Of a DNA stretch of 59,961 nt, positions 16,238-25,226 are shown piece by piece (the first letter of the stretch is position 1; each line of letters opens with the position of its first letter). Source of the DNA: CAYUNE01 sp964446115 (GTDB lineage: Bacteria; Desulfobacterota; Desulfobulbia; Desulfobulbales; Desulfobulbaceae); contig CAYUNE010000023.1 in assembly GCA_964446115.1 (NCBI GenBank), positions 1 through 59,961 of the forward strand, read 5' to 3'. The position numbers and the translations under genes were made by a program. The notes beneath the pieces are model-generated. The model ran no database searches. It was not told the origin of the DNA and saw only the letters and a program-made list of their open reading frames with translations.

Positions 16238-16761
16238 GAGACGGATCCGGACACCACCCGGCGGAGAAACCCTTCGCCTTCCGCGGCAGATTTTTTCTGC
16301 CGCTTGTCATTGCTGTATATGGTGTTCTCTTTTTGACTCGTCCGGCCACCGCCCGTGCCGCTCTCCTGAAAAGCGGCACCATCCTTTTGAAAATCATTCC
16401 CATACTCATGGTGATCATTCTCTTCACCGCCGCGATCAACTACTTTTTGCAACCCCGCCGGATTGTTCGGCACCTGGGCCGCGAGAGCGGTATGAAGGCC
16501 TGGGTCTTGTCGCTTTTCGCCGGTCTGATCAGTCACGGCCCCATGTACATCTGGTTCCCTCTCCTTGAAGAGCTGCGCAACCACGGCATGCGTGATGCCC
16601 TCATCGTCGTCTTTTTTGCCGCCCGGACCATTAAAATCCCTCTGCTGCCGATGATGGTCGACTATTTCGGCTGGCGCTTCACATTGATTCTCTCCATCTA
16701 TATCCTCGTGGGAGCCATCATCCAGGGTTATCTGCTGGAAATATTCCAGCAGCGACGCTAA
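16234..16761 (+). CDS. Permease, second half (ArsP/DUF318-like)
   Basis: A 175-residue membrane protein with about five hydrophobic helices and a conserved-looking loop SLFAGLISHGPMYIWFPLLEEL. Start codon ATG overlaps the stop of the first half. Both halves look intact, with clean ends and consistent codon use, so I read this as a natural two-gene permease rather than one gene broken by a frameshift. Confidence 0.65.
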   Translation: MRDGSGHHPAEKPFAFRGRFFLPLVIAVYGVLFLTRPATARAALLKSGTILLKIIPILMVIILFTAAINYFLQPRRIVRHLGRESGMKAWVLSLFAGLISHGPMYIWFPLLEELRNHGMRDALIVVFFAARTIKIPLLPMMVDYFGWRFTLILSIYILVGAIIQGYLLEIFQQRR

Positions 16762-17034
16762 CCGATACTCCAGGCTTCCGCCCACCCGGCCGAAATCGGG
16801 TTGCAGTGAGACTGCGCCTATCCGAAATTTTGGCCAGAGTAGATTTTTTATCCTGGATTGCTTTTCGTATGAACGATTATGGTAAAATAGGTACAGGCGG
16901 GGATTTACGGGAGGAAATGCGGCAAATCGTTTCTTTTTCTCTTTGCAATTCTTGGCAACAGGTAAGAAATGACTGGAATTCAGGGTGTTAATAGGGTAAA
17001 CAGGATGTGGACCCTTACTGTACGGAGGTATGGA

Positions 17035-17370
17035 ATGAGTGAAAAATCCAGTGAAATGATCATCGCCTACTGCGGACTGGCCTGTTCCAATTGCGGCATG
17101 TATCGCAAGGGAAAATGTGCCGGCTGTCACAGCGATCGCCCCATGAATCGCGATTGCAAGATGAAGGCCTGTGCAATGGAACGCAAGTACAGCACCTGTG
17201 CCACCTGCAGCGAGTTCAAGGTACTGGAGGAGTGTCGCAAGTTGAATAATATCGTTTCCCGCTTTTTCGGTTTCATCTTTCGTACCAACCGAATCCAAAA
17301 TCTCTACCGTATCCGGGAAGTCGGCCTGGAAGAGTTCAAAAAAGAAAAGCAACGGCAAGGACGACCCTGA
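17035..17370 (+). CDS. DUF3795-like cysteine-rich protein
   Basis: A 111-residue protein from ATG 17035, which follows ACGGAGGT; the frame is open further upstream without a ribosome site. Ten cysteines lie in the first 65 residues (YCGLACSNCGMY, KCAGCHS, DCKMKACAMERK, CATCSEF). This is the pattern of DUF3795 proteins, thought to bind a metal. Family function is unknown. It appears to be a single-gene unit. Confidence 0.8.
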   Translation: MSEKSSEMIIAYCGLACSNCGMYRKGKCAGCHSDRPMNRDCKMKACAMERKYSTCATCSEFKVLEECRKLNNIVSRFFGFIFRTNRIQNLYRIREVGLEEFKKEKQRQGRP

Positions 17371-17590
17371 GAGCATGCCCGCAGTTTTTCCCTCCGGTCC
17401 GGTATTTGTGCGCTTTTGTCTCCCCTCCCATGATCGGCCGTGGTTAACGCCATTTCATATTTTTCTATATCTTCACAAGGTTATAACCGAAGAGAAAATT
17501 GATGGTTTTGTGCCGTCCCTGGTCTCAAGGATGATCGATGGATGAAGGTACCGGAAATATTTCAAAAAATCTTCAAGAGAGGGGAATGCC

Positions 17591-18532
17591 ATGTTTTTAC
17601 TGAAGCGCCGCAGCATGTTCGTAAAAATTATTCTGCTCTTCCTGATCGTCCTGCTTCTTTCAACCTTATCCCACTTTCTGGTTGTCCAAAAAGTACAGAG
17701 GAAACTATTGCGGGATCAGGCCCGGTCCATTGCCAGGCAGATTATCCTCACCAGGCAGTGGATCGCCGGGTTGGGCGGGGTCTGGTCAAAGGACGGTTAC
17801 AACAAGGAGATGGGTTTTCTCACCACCTATCTTGCCGATAAATCGGAGGACCGGAAGGATACGATCTTTTATCTGCATAATCCCGCCCTTGCTACCCGGG
17901 AAATTTCCGCCCTTGCCGATCTCAAGTTCGGTTACACCTTCAGGGTGGTCTCGGACATGGCCCGGGAACTGTCCAATACCCCGGACCCCTTTGAAGAACG
18001 TGCCATTCAGGAGATCAAGGGCGGGCAGCTGGCCTTTGTCGACGGTGTCGAAGAGGGCATGTATCGGTACACCGAGCCGCTCTTCGTCAAGCAGGGTTGC
18101 CTGAAATGCCACGGCGATCTTGAAAAGGATGTCAAGGAGCCGATGAAATCAATCCTGATCAATAAGTACGGCACCAAGGCCTTTGGCTATAAAATCGGCG
18201 ATGTCCGGGGCATCATCAGCATCAAAATTCCGCAGACGGACTGGATGACCATGGTGACATCGGTGCTCTCCTACTGGAACCTGCTGATCCTGGTGGCTTC
18301 GCTGCTGATCTTCATTCTCTTCAGTAAATATCTCATTGTCAATCCCATCAGAAATCTGACCGATGCGGCCGTGCAGTTGAGTCAGGGAAAAATCGACCTT
18401 GACCTCGGACTTGATCTGGACAGGGATGCGAAATCAAAGGATGAGATTGTCCAGTTGGCCATTGCCTTCGAACGGTTGAGAACCAGTATCCGCATCCTGC
18501 TGACCAAGTTTGCCAAGACCAAACGGAAATAA
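17591..18532 (+). CDS. Membrane haem-c sensor (DUF3365/Tll0287) with HAMP, no output domain
   Basis: This 313-residue protein has a first membrane helix at about 9-31, then a periplasmic Tll0287/DUF3365 domain with a haem-c site C170-L-K-C173-H174. A second helix (about 225-247) leads into a HAMP segment from about 248 to 300, where the protein simply stops. Proteins of this family usually continue into a kinase, cyclase or methyl-accepting domain. This one either signals through another protein via its HAMP coil or acts as a redox-state sensor on its own. The ATG follows AGAGGGGAATGCC. Confidence 0.85.
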   Translation: MFLLKRRSMFVKIILLFLIVLLLSTLSHFLVVQKVQRKLLRDQARSIARQIILTRQWIAGLGGVWSKDGYNKEMGFLTTYLADKSEDRKDTIFYLHNPALATREISALADLKFGYTFRVVSDMARELSNTPDPFEERAIQEIKGGQLAFVDGVEEGMYRYTEPLFVKQGCLKCHGDLEKDVKEPMKSILINKYGTKAFGYKIGDVRGIISIKIPQTDWMTMVTSVLSYWNLLILVASLLIFILFSKYLIVNPIRNLTDAAVQLSQGKIDLDLGLDLDRDAKSKDEIVQLAIAFERLRTSIRILLTKFAKTKRK

Positions 18533-18549
18533 TCACCCCCTGGTGATTA
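18530..18549 (+). terminator. Small hairpin over the sensor stop codon
   Basis: TAATCACC/GGTGATTA, an 8-bp stem with a CCCT loop that includes the TAA stop. No T-run follows, so termination would be weak. Confidence 0.4.
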
Positions 18550-18592
18550 CAGTGATCAATGAACCCGGGAATGGAAGAGCGGTACCAGGATC

Positions 18593-19075
18593 ATGGTGAA
18601 CGATGGGATGCGGCAAAAGGTGGTGGAGCTGTTGCGGTGCCGCCGGGTCATGACCCTGGCTGTGGCCGCCGGCCGGCGCGCCTGGTGTGCACCGGTCTAC
18701 TACGTCTATGAGAACAGGGCGCTCTTCTTTTTCTCCAGGACGGATTCCCGCCACATTACCCATGGCCTGGGCAAAACCGGGGTTGCCGCCTCGGTCCATG
18801 CGGATTCCCATGACTGGCGCGGTATCAAAGGAGTCCAGATGGAAGGCTCAATTGATACCGCAGGCTGTTCCGGGGATGCCCTCAGGGCCTTTGGGCTTTA
18901 TCAGGCCCGTTTTTCCGCGCTGCGGGAACTGTTGCTTCAGCATGGTCCGGAGACCGTCGATCCCGCCCGGGTGGAATCCCTGTTGCGGGTCAGGTGGTAT
19001 CAATTTATCCCTCAGACACTCTTTTTTGTTGACAATACAAGCGGATTAGGACACCGTCAGAGAGTTGTTCTGTGA
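18593..19075 (+). CDS. Pyridoxamine 5'-phosphate oxidase-like flavin protein
   Basis: A 160-residue protein resembling the split beta-barrel PNPOx-like family (LLRCRRVMTLAVAAGRRAWCAPVYYVYENRALFFFS, then TSG/KTGVAASVHAD and a V-Q-M-E-G-S strand). Members bind FMN, F420 or haem, and most are not true pyridoxamine oxidases. It lies 60 bases after the haem sensor in the same direction, though no functional link is evident. The start has only a weak ribosome site. The stop TGA lies inside dispersed repeat copy D. Confidence 0.75.
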   Translation: MVNDGMRQKVVELLRCRRVMTLAVAAGRRAWCAPVYYVYENRALFFFSRTDSRHITHGLGKTGVAASVHADSHDWRGIKGVQMEGSIDTAGCSGDALRAFGLYQARFSALRELLLQHGPETVDPARVESLLRVRWYQFIPQTLFFVDNTSGLGHRQRVVL

Positions 19076-19133
19076 TCAATTACAGTTTGGAAGCATGATA
19101 TACCGCGGGGTTGCATACCCTGTGTTCGGTTAC
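19070..19133 (+). repeat. Dispersed repeat copy D (full 64-base unit)
   Basis: The unit runs from CTGTGATCAATTACAG to CCTGTGTTCGGTTAC. It aligns with copy E at 44069-44130 through GGAAG-ATGATATAC and the end box, and its reverse complement matches the start of copy A. The first TGA is the stop of the preceding gene. Confidence 0.8.
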
Positions 19134-19156
19134 TATCTGGCTGCTGGGATGGTGGG

Positions 19157-20986
19157 ATGAGATACGGATCGCTGAAGGAGTGTGTGATCGACCTGGAGAG
19201 GAACGGTCACCTGATCCGCATTGCCGAGGAGGTGGATCCCGATCTTGAGATGGCCGAGATTCAGCGCCGGGTTTATCGAAACCAGGGACCGGCCCTGTTG
19301 TTTGAACGGGTCAAAGGCAGCCCTTTTCCCGCGGTTTCCAATCTTTTCGGCACATTGGAGCGTTCCAGGTTCATCTTCCGTTCCACCTTTGAACAGGTAC
19401 GCCTTCTGCTGCAGGCAAAGGTGGATCTCACCGCCGTCCTCAAAGCGCCGTGGAACTATCTATCTCTGCCGCAGACGGCCTGGAAGGCGCTGCCCCGCAA
19501 GGTGAAAAAAGCACCGGTCATGGAATATACGACGACCCTTGACCGGTTGCCGCAGATCAAATCATGGCCCAAGGACGGTGGACCGTTTATTCTCCTGCCC
19601 CAGGTCCTGAGCGAGGATCCGTGCCGGCCCGGCATCATGCACTCGAACATGGGTATGTACCGGATTCAGCTGGGAGGCAATACCTATGTTGCCAACCGGG
19701 AAGTGGGGCTCCATTACCAGATCAGGCGTGATATCGGCATCCATCACGCACATGCCCTTGCCCGGGGAGAATCCCTGCGGGTCACTATCTTTCTCGGGGG
19801 CCCTCCGAGCCACACCTTTGCCGCGGTAATGCCCTTGCCCGAGGGCATGCCGGAAGTTGCGTTTGCCGGGGCCCTGGCAGGCAGGCGTTTCCGTTATCGC
19901 CGGGAAAGGGGATATGTGATTTCCGCAGATGCCGATTTCTGCATCACCGGCACTGTCTCGACCAGGACCGGACCGGAAGGGCCTTTCGGTGATCATCTGG
20001 GCTATTACAGCCTGCAGCATGATTTTCCCATTCTTGAGGTGGAGAGGGTGTATCATCGCCGGGATGCGATCTGGCCCTTTACCGTGGTCGGCCGTCCACC
20101 CCAGGAGGACAGCTCATTTGGCCGACTGATCCATGAACTGACCGATTCCCTGGTTCCGGAAAGCCTTCCCGGAGTACATGCCCTGCACGCCGTCGATGCC
20201 GCCGGTGTTCATCCGCTGTTGCTGGCCATCGGCAGAGAGGGCTATATTCCATATCGGCGGAGGCGACCCATGGAGATCCTGACCTTGGCCAACTCCCTGC
20301 TCGGATTCGGTCACTGCTCCCTGGCAAAATACCTTTTCATCACCGCTTACGAGGATAATCCCGCTCTGGATGTTCATGATATCAGCGCTTATCTGCAGCA
20401 TCTGTTTGAGCGGGTGGATTGGCGGCGGGATCTCCATTTTCAGACCAGAACGACCATGGACACCCTGGATTACAGCGGCAAGGGACTGAACATGGGATCA
20501 AAGGTGATCATTGCTGCTGCCGGAAAGCGGCGGCGGCGGTTGGTCACCGGGCTGGAGGAGGGTTTTTCGCTGCCCCCGGGATTTGGCGGACCCCGCTTTG
20601 CGCTGCCGGGTGTATTGGTGGTCAAGGGCCCGGAGTTCATGGACGAGAGAAGCGGCGCCGGGCAGCTCACCACCCTGGTGGGACATCTGGAGCGGAGTGA
20701 ACTTAGCCGGGGTCTTGCCCTGATCGTCGTCACCGAGGACAGTGAATTCACCGCCCGCGATCTGAACAACTTTCTCTGGGTGACCTTTACGCGGTCGGAT
20801 CCCGCCGCCGATATCCGCGGGGTGGGAGAGTTTTATCGGCAGAAGCACTGGGGATGCACCGGCCCCCTGGTGATCGATGCCCGCCTGAAACCGCATCATG
20901 CCCCTCCCCTGCGGGAAGATCCCGCTGTCAGTCGTCGCGTTGATCGGCTCGGGGCCCCGGGGGGCAGCCTGCACGGGATTATCTAA
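19157..20986 (+). CDS. UbiD-family prenyl-FMN decarboxylase
   Basis: A 609-residue protein of the UbiD family, which uses prenylated FMN to (de)carboxylate aromatic or unsaturated acids. Family-like segments include an N-terminal LERNGHLIRI-E, MGMYRIQ with NREVGLHYQIRRDIGIHHAHA, the GPFGDHLGYYS loop, and a C-terminal SEFTARDLNNFLWVTFTRSDP-DI. Length is at the upper end for the family. In menaquinone-using anaerobes UbiD homologues act in the futalosine pathway or in aromatic degradation. No partner UbiX or Mqn gene lies in the window, so the substrate is open. Confidence 0.9.
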   Translation: MRYGSLKECVIDLERNGHLIRIAEEVDPDLEMAEIQRRVYRNQGPALLFERVKGSPFPAVSNLFGTLERSRFIFRSTFEQVRLLLQAKVDLTAVLKAPWNYLSLPQTAWKALPRKVKKAPVMEYTTTLDRLPQIKSWPKDGGPFILLPQVLSEDPCRPGIMHSNMGMYRIQLGGNTYVANREVGLHYQIRRDIGIHHAHALARGESLRVTIFLGGPPSHTFAAVMPLPEGMPEVAFAGALAGRRFRYRRERGYVISADADFCITGTVSTRTGPEGPFGDHLGYYSLQHDFPILEVERVYHRRDAIWPFTVVGRPPQEDSSFGRLIHELTDSLVPESLPGVHALHAVDAAGVHPLLLAIGREGYIPYRRRRPMEILTLANSLLGFGHCSLAKYLFITAYEDNPALDVHDISAYLQHLFERVDWRRDLHFQTRTTMDTLDYSGKGLNMGSKVIIAAAGKRRRRLVTGLEEGFSLPPGFGGPRFALPGVLVVKGPEFMDERSGAGQLTTLVGHLERSELSRGLALIVVTEDSEFTARDLNNFLWVTFTRSDPAADIRGVGEFYRQKHWGCTGPLVIDARLKPHHAPPLREDPAVSRRVDRLGAPGGSLHGII

Positions 20987-21052
20987 AGGCCCCCGGCTGG
21001 AAGGGCCCTCTGCGGAAATCGTGGCACCATCGGTGATCAGCCGTTTCCAGAT

Positions 21053-22834
21053 TTATTCTTCCGTATATTCTTCCGTATTTTCTTCCGGTTCTTCGTCGGG
21101 TTGTATCGGCTGCGGTTTGGCCTCGGCCGGGGATTGGAGTGTCGTCAAAGAAGAAAGGTCGATGTTGTCTCCCAGCAGCACCAGTTCCACCCGCCGGTTT
21201 CTGCGGCGATTTTCAGGGGTGGAATTGTCAACCAGGGGTTTGGTTTCGCCATAGCCGCGTATCGTCAACCTGCTTGCGGCAATGCCCCTTTCAATGAGAT
21301 ATTGTCGGACGGTTTCAGCCCGCTTTTCACTCAGGCGCTGGTTAAACTCTTTTCTTCCGTTCCAGTCGGTATGACCATTGATGATGATGTGTACATCCGG
21401 CATTGAGGCAAGCGCGGCGGCAACTTCATCCAGCACCATTTTGGCTTCGGGCAGCAGGGTGTCCTGGAGTTTTTCGAACCGGACGTTTTCCAGGGTGACG
21501 GTGCCGGGAATCTGGAGCTGATGAGGCTCGGATTCCGCCAGGGTTTCGCCGTTTTCATCCAGCATGGCGGCTGCGAAGAGATGCCGGCCCGGAGCTAGCG
21601 CCAGGGAGCCGTCAACCTGCCAGCGGCCGTAATCATCGACACCGGTGCGGTCGATTTCAGTGGAATCGACCGAGATGAGAATCTGACTGCCGGGCCGTCC
21701 CGCTCCCCGCCAGGAGTAGGTTACGCCGGTCAGGCCGGAGGCGTGGGAGGTGAAACCGCTGATCTCCGGGGGGCCCTGCGGCTGCAGAAATCCCGATGGT
21801 GGAGAGGGGGATTCCGCCGCCTCCGGCAAGCTATCCATGTCATCAACCAAATGCTCTGATAATTCCGCTGTCGCGGGTTGATCCGGGCCGACGTTTTCCT
21901 CCGTCGGGGCCCCGTTTTTTGTTGTCCATGTTTCCTCTGTCGGGGTGTCGGTCCGGATAAAATTGTCATCTTCAGTTTCCATGGACGTCGATTCCGCCGG
22001 AGGAGGCGCGGCGCTATCCTCAGGAGAATCGGCATCCCCCGGAACATCATCGGTTGCCGAGGTATTCGGAACGGCAACCTGATCCGTCTCATCCCCCTTT
22101 TGATCTTGGGTTTCCCCATCACCGTCGTGCCGGGTGGTCTGGGTGGTTTCCTCCGGTTTTATCCCTGAGACGGAGAGGGTAACGGCCGGGGAGGTGATCT
22201 TTTTGTTGCTGGTTTCATCAATCGAATGGGCGGTGATCGTGTAGGTTCCCGCTCTTAAGGGTTCCACATAAAAAGACCATTGACCGCGGCCGTCGATTTC
22301 GGTGCTGCCCGCTTCTTTGCCGTCAATGTTGATCATCACCCGGCTGTTTGGGGTCCCGGTTCCCTGCAGGATAAACTTTTGCAGGGCTTGCGGGGTTTCC
22401 GGTTGCTGGATGAGCAGCGGTCTCGGACTGTAGACGACCTTGAAGGTGAGCGGGGCGGAGCCCTTGTGGCGGACGCCGTTTTCATCAACGGCAAATGCCA
22501 TGGCCGTATGCTCGCCGATACCGGCTACCTCGGCTTCCAGGGACCAGGTGCCGTCAGGCGTAACCCGGGTGACTCCCACCTGGCGATTGTCCAGGTCAAC
22601 GGCAATGGTCGAGGATGGAGAAGCCGTACCGGTAAAGGTTACGGAACCGGCCTTGATACTTTGGGAAGGGCCGTCAAGGGTCGGGGTTAACAGAGCGGGC
22701 TGGCGGAATTTGCCGATAAAGAGGGCGGGAAGAAACAGGAGCAGCAGAATGATGAAGAGAAAAAGTTTCCGCATCCTGAAGAGCAGGACGTCCACAGGCT
22801 GGACATATTGTATTTCCGCTGGACTGTTGCGCAT
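21053..22834 (-). CDS. OmpA/MotB-type peptidoglycan-binding protein with Ig-like repeats
   Basis: This 593-residue protein has a membrane helix at about 21-41. Three bacterial Ig-like segments follow, each with a T-x-D-G-x-W-S-type strand (about 55-135, 140-225 and, after a long acidic, low-complexity linker at about 226-350, 365-450). The C-terminal OmpA domain has INGHTDWNG, RLSEKRAETVRQYLIERGI and ENRRRNRRVELVL. The tail repeats E-E-x-T-E-E. The protein appears anchored in the inner membrane and reaching the peptidoglycan. It is the last gene of a three-gene unit with two coiled-coil membrane proteins; a start at M21 is also possible. Confidence 0.85.
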   Translation of the reverse strand: MRNSPAEIQYVQPVDVLLFRMRKLFLFIILLLLFLPALFIGKFRQPALLTPTLDGPSQSIKAGSVTFTGTASPSSTIAVDLDNRQVGVTRVTPDGTWSLEAEVAGIGEHTAMAFAVDENGVRHKGSAPLTFKVVYSPRPLLIQQPETPQALQKFILQGTGTPNSRVMINIDGKEAGSTEIDGRGQWSFYVEPLRAGTYTITAHSIDETSNKKITSPAVTLSVSGIKPEETTQTTRHDGDGETQDQKGDETDQVAVPNTSATDDVPGDADSPEDSAAPPPAESTSMETEDDNFIRTDTPTEETWTTKNGAPTEENVGPDQPATAELSEHLVDDMDSLPEAAESPSPPSGFLQPQGPPEISGFTSHASGLTGVTYSWRGAGRPGSQILISVDSTEIDRTGVDDYGRWQVDGSLALAPGRHLFAAAMLDENGETLAESEPHQLQIPGTVTLENVRFEKLQDTLLPEAKMVLDEVAAALASMPDVHIIINGHTDWNGRKEFNQRLSEKRAETVRQYLIERGIAASRLTIRGYGETKPLVDNSTPENRRRNRRVELVLLGDNIDLSSLTTLQSPAEAKPQPIQPDEEPEENTEEYTEE

Positions 22835-22869
22835 GGTCTGGCCTTGGCCGCCCGTTGGCCGAGCGGTAC

Positions 22870-23574
22870 TTAAGAATTTTTATTGAGCAGAAGATCGCGG
22901 GCCTGGCCGATCCAGTTTTCCTTTTCGATACGGCCCTTAACTCGCATGTAGCCGTTGATGCGGCTGATATCATCGGAGGTGAGATGGGCAATCTGGTCAA
23001 AGGTGACGATGTCGAGCTTTCGGAGTATCTGGGCGGTTTTGGGACCGATACCCCTTATTTTTTGCAAGTCGTCGGCCGGCTGCGGGGTTGTGGCTGCTGC
23101 ACCAATGATTTCCCTGGCCCCGTCTTCAGATTCCGTTTCATCTGCGCCGGCATCATCCTGTCCCTGCTCTACCCAAGGGTCATGGAATGTCTCGTCGTCA
23201 CCATCGACAAACACGTGTTGTTCATCCTCCATATCCGGATTGGCGCTCAAGGTATCCGGTGCCGGGACGGAGTCGGTGCCGCTGCTTTCCAGGGTGGCCC
23301 GCAGCTGTTCCATCTCCAGGCATAACTCATCATACTGTTGGGTTTTTCTGGCGAGCGAGTTCTCAAGGCCGGGGATGATGGAGAGTTGTCCCTTCAGCTG
23401 TCGGATGGTGGATTCCAGTTCATTAATCCTGCGTTCCGGCTCTTCAATGAGGGGACGGAGGATACTGCTTTCCGGATCCTGAAGGCGGCGTTTCTGCCAC
23501 CAGAAACAGTCGATGAGAAATTCAATCAACCAGCCAAGGCTGAAACCGATGAGTCCGAAAAGCCATGGATTCAT
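22870..23574 (-). CDS. Membrane-anchored coiled-coil protein with C-terminal helix-hairpin-helix
   Basis: This 234-residue protein has an N-terminal helix (MNPWLFGLIGFSLGWLIEFLI), a coiled coil (about 45-95) and an acidic linker. A C-terminal helix-hairpin-helix-like domain follows (LQKIRGIGPKTAQILRKLDIVTFDQIAHLT), of the kind seen fused to ribosomal L21-like and DUF4332 proteins. Such a domain may bind nucleic acid or protein. Its ATG overlaps the upstream stop by one base. It shares the MNPW start and overall plan with its upstream neighbour, as a diverged tandem copy would. Confidence 0.8.
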   Translation of the reverse strand: MNPWLFGLIGFSLGWLIEFLIDCFWWQKRRLQDPESSILRPLIEEPERRINELESTIRQLKGQLSIIPGLENSLARKTQQYDELCLEMEQLRATLESSGTDSVPAPDTLSANPDMEDEQHVFVDGDDETFHDPWVEQGQDDAGADETESEDGAREIIGAAATTPQPADDLQKIRGIGPKTAQILRKLDIVTFDQIAHLTSDDISRINGYMRVKGRIEKENWIGQARDLLLNKNS

Positions 23575-24449
23575 TACAGGCCCTCCTGTACGGCCGGCAT
23601 GTCGGCCTTCAGTGGATTGTCGATGTTCCCGGGAACCTCCGGGGGAGGGTATCCGGACCTGAGGGCCTCGAGTTCCGCGGCAAGCTTTTTGTTTTCCATC
23701 ACCAGCATATCAATGGCGCTGCGTTCCTTCTGCAGCTGTTCATGGGTTCTGATGAGCTCGCTGCGGACCGGTTGCACCTCACTGTTGTCGGCAAAGAGTT
23801 CAAGCTCTGTCTGCAGGGCGAAAAGTCTTTTTTCCAGCTCTTCCTTGCGGCCGTCAAATTCCCTTAGGGCCTGTTCATATCGCTCACCGGCAATGGCCAG
23901 ATCGGCCTGGAGATTGCGTATTTCAGCTTCCGATGACGATTTTGCCATGTCAAGTTCCCGCTGGAACTTTTCCATACCGCGTTCCTTTTCGCGCAACTCT
24001 TTTTCCAGCAGGACAATACGGCTGCGCAACCGTTCGTTTTCCCGCTGAATCAAGGAGGTCTCTCCGGTACCGTCCCCCTTGTCGACACCGGCTGCGCTCA
24101 ACTTCTCATTGGCATTTTTTCCGGTAAAGTCCCTGTCTCCTGCGGGTTCGCCGTTGTCGGGGTACTCCTCTGCGGCTGTCTGATCATCCTGAAAGACAGC
24201 GAGTTCAGATCGCAGCCGGCGGATTGTGTTTTCTGCTGCTATCATATCGGATTCATATTCTTTCCGTTGGGTCTCATATTTTTTTATCAGAGCATCGAAG
24301 CGACTCCGAAGATCCATGTGCCGTTCATCTCCGGCAAGCGGTTCACATGCACCTGTGGAGGGATTTTTTTTCGACTGAAGGGCGGCCCAAAAGAAATTCA
24401 GAGACAGGCCCGCGGCAACTCCGAAAAAAGCGGCAATCCATGGATTCAT
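23574..24449 (-). CDS. Membrane-anchored coiled-coil protein
   Basis: A 291-residue protein with an N-terminal hydrophobic helix (about 3-24, starting MNPW like the next gene) and two long coiled-coil stretches (about 45-85 and 135-265), rich in Glu, Lys, Arg and Leu. The linker between them is acidic. No enzymatic domain is visible. It is the first gene of the unit that ends with the OmpA-like protein and is preceded by a strong promoter. A scaffold role in the envelope is inferred only from architecture. Confidence 0.75.
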   Translation of the reverse strand: MNPWIAAFFGVAAGLSLNFFWAALQSKKNPSTGACEPLAGDERHMDLRSRFDALIKKYETQRKEYESDMIAAENTIRRLRSELAVFQDDQTAAEEYPDNGEPAGDRDFTGKNANEKLSAAGVDKGDGTGETSLIQRENERLRSRIVLLEKELREKERGMEKFQRELDMAKSSSEAEIRNLQADLAIAGERYEQALREFDGRKEELEKRLFALQTELELFADNSEVQPVRSELIRTHEQLQKERSAIDMLVMENKKLAAELEALRSGYPPPEVPGNIDNPLKADMPAVQEGL

Positions 24450-24613
24450 GAAAGCTCCTCCTTTGTGCGGTGAAATGAATGGTACCGGATAATGGACGGC
24501 CGGAACCGGCGACGAAATAAAGAATATAATAATAATCCGAATAGTTCCATGGGGTTGTGCTGGAACAACTGCAAGTGGTTGATGCCGAGGCTTGCAAAAA
24601 CATGGGAGGGAAA

Positions 24614-24658
24614 CATCAACATGTTGAAATTATATACAATATCAACATGTGAAGTCAA
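24614..24658 (-). promoter_or_regulatory. Promoter of the envelope operon with flanking repeats
   Basis: On the minus strand, -35 TTGACT (24658-24653) and -10 TATAAT (24634-24629) are 18 bases apart. Direct repeats ATCAACATGT at 24615-24624 and 24641-24650 flank the -10, the outer one extended to the palindrome CAACATGTTG. They look like a regulator site. The remaining 24450-24822 sequence holds no gene that I can see. Confidence 0.65.
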
Positions 24659-24822
24659 GCCGTCAATACCATTGCGGCCATAAATTTCCCCCTTTCCACC
24701 TCTGCTGACCGGAAGGAGAAGAAATATGTATAATTCCTTAGAATGAAAGGGTTACGAAAGATTCCGTCATGGTTTGACGGCTGCTGACATCCGGGATAGC
24801 GGCGGAAACGACAAGGAGGGTT

Positions 24823-24851
24823 TTGACAAGTGTTGCATTGTGGAATAGTAT
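24823..24851 (+). promoter_or_regulatory. Sigma-70 promoter of the 24940 gene
   Basis: TTGACA (24823-24828) and TAGTAT (24846-24851) with a 17-base spacer, about 90 bases ahead of the ATG at 24940. Confidence 0.7.
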
Positions 24852-24939
24852 ATTTTTCCGCAAAAATTCAGTAAATAGCAACATCGGCACAACGGCGGGA
24901 TCCACCTTTTCCCGTTTGCCGGTGTTAGGGGAGGAAGGT

Positions 24940-25215
24940 ATGGTTGATATCATTATCGGCGGTGCGCCGCCCGTGAATCCACCCTCCGGCCGGCCGAAGA
25001 CAGCGGGAGGGGCGGTGGAGGCGATCATTCTCGATGTGCGGTCGGCGCGCCGCGGAGGGGCCGGACCCGCCGGTCGTGAACGCAGGAAGATTCAGCGCCG
25101 GGATCCGCCCGGCAGCAAGGTGTTGACGATCATGGTTCCCGACGGGATGCGCCTGCCCCGGAATCTCAGCGGTACCAGTCACACCGTGATGCTGAGATTC
25201 ATCAAGAGACGCTAG
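24940..25215 (+). CDS. Small basic hypothetical protein
   Basis: A 91-residue frame starts behind GGGGAGGAAGGT, one of the best ribosome sites in the window, and follows a near-consensus promoter. The protein begins MVDIIIGGAPPVNPP, has a basic middle (RRGGAGPAGRERRKIQRRD) and ends with a V-L-T-I-M-V-P-D-G-M strand and a basic tail. I do not recognise a family. The frame is open upstream to 24823, but that overlaps the promoter. The opposite strand also has an open frame (24925-25221) without a ribosome site. Confidence 0.6.
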   Translation: MVDIIIGGAPPVNPPSGRPKTAGGAVEAIILDVRSARRGGAGPAGRERRKIQRRDPPGSKVLTIMVPDGMRLPRNLSGTSHTVMLRFIKRR

Positions 25216-25226
25216 GGGCAAGGTTT

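Noticed and set aside
18530..18562. Possible sixth copy of the dispersed repeat (GTGATTACAGTGATCAATG)
   Set aside because: Only short pieces match and the order differs; not enough to call a copy.
24925..25221. 98-codon minus-strand frame opposite the small gene at 24940
   Set aside because: No ribosome site or promoter on that strand, whereas the plus strand has both.
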